This document shows, one piece after another, positions 12,728 through 14,862 of a stretch of DNA of 14,862 bases; position 1 is the stretch's first letter, and each line of letters opens with the position of its first letter. Origin of the DNA: a bacterium (lineage in GTDB: Bacteria; SZUA-79; Acidulodesulfobacterales; Acidulodesulfobacteraceae); NCBI GenBank assembly GCA_021800745.1, contig JAJYYS010000023.1:1-14862 (forward strand), written 5' to 3'. Position numbers and translations under genes: made by a program. Below the pieces are notes generated by a model. The model ran no database searches, was not told where the DNA came from, and worked only from the letters and a program-made list of their open reading frames with translations.

Positions 12728-14862
12728 TTGGATCAAAAGAGCATTATCAACATCAATATCGAAGACGAGATGAGGCAGTCGTATTTAGATTACGCAATGA
12801 GCGTTATAATCGGCAGAGCGCTTCCAGAGGTTAAAGACGGATTAAAGCCCGTCCACAGAAGAATACTATTTGCCATGAACGATTTGGGCAACGATTTTAA
12901 TAAGCCTTATAAAAAATCGGCAAGAATCGTCGGCGACGTTATCGGTAAGTATCATCCGCACGGCGATGCGGCTGTTTATGACGCAACCGTCAGGATGGCC
13001 CAGAATTTTTCTTTAAGATATCCTCTCGTGGACGGACAGGGAAATTTCGGCTCTATAGACGGCGACCCGCCTGCGGCTATGAGATACACGGAAATCAGGA
13101 TGACCAAACTTTCGTCGTTTTTATTGGACGACATCGATTTTGAAACGGTAGATTTTACTCCGAACTATGACGGTTCATTGCAGGAACCGTCCGTTTTGCC
13201 CGCCAAGTTTCCAAACCTTCTCGTAAACGGTTCGTCGGGTATAGCCGTGGGAATGTCCTCTAATATTCCGCCCCATAACCTTACGGAATCGATAGACGCG
13301 ACTCTTTACTTCATAGATAACTCCGACTGCGGTATAGACGAATTAAAATCGATAATAAAGGGTCCGGATTTTCCTACAGGCGGAATAATTTACGGTTATA
13401 CCGGAATAAATAATTATTTTAATACGGGAAGAGGGCTTGTCAAGGTAAGAGCAAAATACCACTTTGAAAAATCTAAAATAATAATAACAGAAATACCTTA
13501 TCAGGTTAACAAGTCGAAAATACTTGAACGGATAGCTGAACTCGTAAAGGAAAAAAAGCTCGAAGGCATATCCGACCTTCGCGACGAATCCGACAGGGAA
13601 GGGATGAGAGTGGTTATAGAATTAAAGAGGGACGCAAACGAAACGGTCGTAATAAACAACCTCTTTAAGCATACTCAGCTCGAAGAAACATTCGGGGTAA
13701 TTTTCCTTGCAATAGTGAACAATCAGCCGAAAATATTAAATATAAAAGACATGCTGTCCCTTTTTGTGGATTTTCGGAAAGAAATAGTTATAAAAAGGAC
13801 GATATTCGAATTAAAAAAAGCGGAAGCGCGCCTCCATATATTGGAAGCTTTCAGGATTGTGGCTCAAAATATCGACGAAGTCATAGAGCAGATAAAGACC
13901 TCGGAGTCCCCAGCCGTTGCCAAAGAGCGCCTTATGCAAAAGTATAGCTTTTCGGATATTCAAGCCAGAGCGGTTCTCGATTTAAAATTGGAAAAGATTA
14001 CCAATCTGGAGCGCGAGCATATAATTAAAGAATATGAAGAAATACTCGATAAAGTAAAAAAATTAAGGGAGCTTCTCTCCAGCGAGAAACTTATAAAAGA
14101 GGTAATTAAAGAAGAGCTTAAACTTATCAGGGATAAATTCGGCGATGCCAGAAGAACTGAGATAGTGCAGGAAGAAAACGAAACGACGCTTATCGACCTC
14201 ATACCGAATGAAGCCATGATAGTTATGATGACCGAAAACGGATATATTAAAAGAACCAAGCTTTCCACGTTTAAGGCGCAGAACAGAGGCGGCAAGGGAC
14301 AAACCGGCATTAAATCGAAAGAAGAAGATTTTGTATCAAACTCTTTTTGCGCAAATACCCACGATAATATTTTATTTATTTCAAACTTCGGAAACGCATA
14401 TAAATTAAACGTTTACGATATTCCGGAAACCCTGAAAACTTCAAAGGGGAAACCGATAGTAAATCTTCTTAATTTAAAAGAAAAAGAGACCGTTTCTTCG
14501 GTTCTCCCCATTGAAAGTTTTGATAAGAACTTCTCTATTTTTATTGCGACGAAAAACGGACAGATTGTAAAAACTTCTTTGGATAAATTTGCAAATATCA
14601 GGAAAAACGGTTTGATAGCCATAAAGCTTAAAGACGGCGATGAAGTAATAAGCACCAGGATTGCCGATAACAGCGTAAAAAACCAGCTCGTAACGATAGC
14701 TACGAAAATGGGCAAATCGATATGCGCCGATATAGAAGGTTTTAGAACTCTCGGGAGAGGGGCTATGGGGGTCAGAGGAATAAGGCTTTCCAAAAACGAC
14801 GCGGTCGTCTCTATGGACCTGCTTTCTTCCGAAAACGATTATCTGATAGCCATCACTGAAAA
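12728..14862 (+). CDS. gyrA: DNA gyrase subunit A (3' end beyond the window)
   Basis: 711 codons are present from a TTG start; the gene continues past the last base. GyrA cuts and rejoins DNA in the A2B2 gyrase that introduces negative supercoils. The N-terminus reads I-N-I-N-I-E-D-E-M followed by [15 protein letters not shown], typical of the family. The catalytic pair is R119-Y120 (E. coli R121-Y122) in A-M-R-Y-T-E-I-R. The quinolone-determining region reads G-K-Y-H-P-H-G-D-A81-A-V-Y-D85, with Ala where E. coli has Ser83 and Asp kept at the Asp87 position. The coiled-coil tower and gate domain (about 340-490) are followed by the C-terminal beta-pinwheel. The GyrA box reads Q518-N-R-G-G-K-G524 rather than QRRGGKG. 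ParC normally lacks this box, and the N-terminal region is GyrA-like, so gyrA is preferred. Start choice rests on AAGGAG six bases upstream. Confidence 0.95.
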   Translation, partial: MDQKSIININIEDEMRQSYLDYAMSVIIGRALPEVKDGLKPVHRRILFAMNDLGNDFNKPYKKSARIVGDVIGKYHPHGDAAVYDATVRMAQNFSLRYPLVDGQGNFGSIDGDPPAAMRYTEIRMTKLSSFLLDDIDFETVDFTPNYDGSLQEPSVLPAKFPNLLVNGSSGIAVGMSSNIPPHNLTESIDATLYFIDNSDCGIDELKSIIKGPDFPTGGIIYGYTGINNYFNTGRGLVKVRAKYHFEKSKIIITEIPYQVNKSKILERIAELVKEKKLEGISDLRDESDREGMRVVIELKRDANETVVINNLFKHTQLEETFGVIFLAIVNNQPKILNIKDMLSLFVDFRKEIVIKRTIFELKKAEARLHILEAFRIVAQNIDEVIEQIKTSESPAVAKERLMQKYSFSDIQARAVLDLKLEKITNLEREHIIKEYEEILDKVKKLRELLSSEKLIKEVIKEELKLIRDKFGDARRTEIVQEENETTLIDLIPNEAMIVMMTENGYIKRTKLSTFKAQNRGGKGQTGIKSKEEDFVSNSFCANTHDNILFISNFGNAYKLNVYDIPETLKTSKGKPIVNLLNLKEKETVSSVLPIESFDKNFSIFIATKNGQIVKTSLDKFANIRKNGLIAIKLKDGDEVISTRIADNSVKNQLVTIATKMGKSICADIEGFRTLGRGAMGVRGIRLSKNDAVVSMDLLSSENDYLIAITE

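Noticed and set aside
13960..14793. Minus-strand open frames opposite gyrA
   Set aside because: The plus strand here is uninterrupted gyrA from TTG 12728; the reverse frames are Ser/Leu-rich shadows without ribosome binding sites.
1..14862. CRISPR array, tRNA or rRNA genes, insertion sequences, prophage
   Set aside because: I saw no regularly spaced repeats, no tRNA-like cloverleaf with CCA or T-loop motif, no transposase or integrase frames and no terminal inverted repeats with target duplications.

Overview
The window looks like a chromosomal segment of a Gram-negative bacterium with fairly low G+C (roughly 40% by eye, with very AT-rich intergenic spaces). The evidence for Gram-negative is a TolC-type outer-membrane factor, an EmrA-type periplasmic adaptor and a PBP1A-type peptidoglycan synthase. 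Protein style (Lys/Ile/Asn-rich, TTG starts, many short gaps) would fit a deltaproteobacterium-like or related lineage, but nothing here fixes the taxon.

Layout. 1-122: C-terminal tail of a sulfite-oxidase/YedY-family molybdopterin oxidoreductase. 172-1955: a short-chain dehydrogenase and an exported DUF3108-like protein, same strand. 2020-2712: a type II toxin-antitoxin pair (ribbon-helix-helix antitoxin, PIN/VapC toxin) behind an inverted repeat that overlaps its likely -10 box. 2702-3121 (minus): an unrecognised 139-aa protein that converges on, and overlaps, the toxin gene. 3307-4128: a TSUP (TauE/SafE) permease. 4248-9108: a tight same-strand run of a small Cys-rich protein, an ArsR-type repressor with a Cys-Val-Cys metal site, and a complete EmrAB-TolC-like tripartite efflux pump (outer-membrane factor, adaptor, DHA2 MFS pump). 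9219-11612: PBP1A-type bifunctional peptidoglycan synthase. 11625-12683: MoaA. 12728 to the end: GyrA, beginning at TTG and running off the window. There is no gene-free stretch longer than 300 bp; the largest gap is 3122-3306.

The most interesting part is 3180-9108. A perfect 22-bp palindrome (4153-4174) fills the spacer between an excellent -35 and -10 in front of the Cys-rich gene and arsR. An 18/22 match to it sits in the same place relative to a -35/-10 pair in front of the TSUP permease. I infer one ArsR-controlled regulon: a possible thiol metal-binding protein, a TSUP exporter and a tripartite pump, with none of the usual arsenic genes (arsB, acr3, arsC) in view. This is inferred from sequence pattern and neighbourhood; the inducer and the cargo are not shown.

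The remainder is housekeeping with a few oddities: Ala at the GyrA position equivalent to E. coli Ser83, a diverged GyrA box, Asp instead of Asn in the PBP1A SxN motif, and a 24-bp in-frame repeat in moaA. MoaA makes the first intermediate of the molybdenum cofactor, which the truncated oxidoreductase at the left edge would need, but the two are 11 kb apart.
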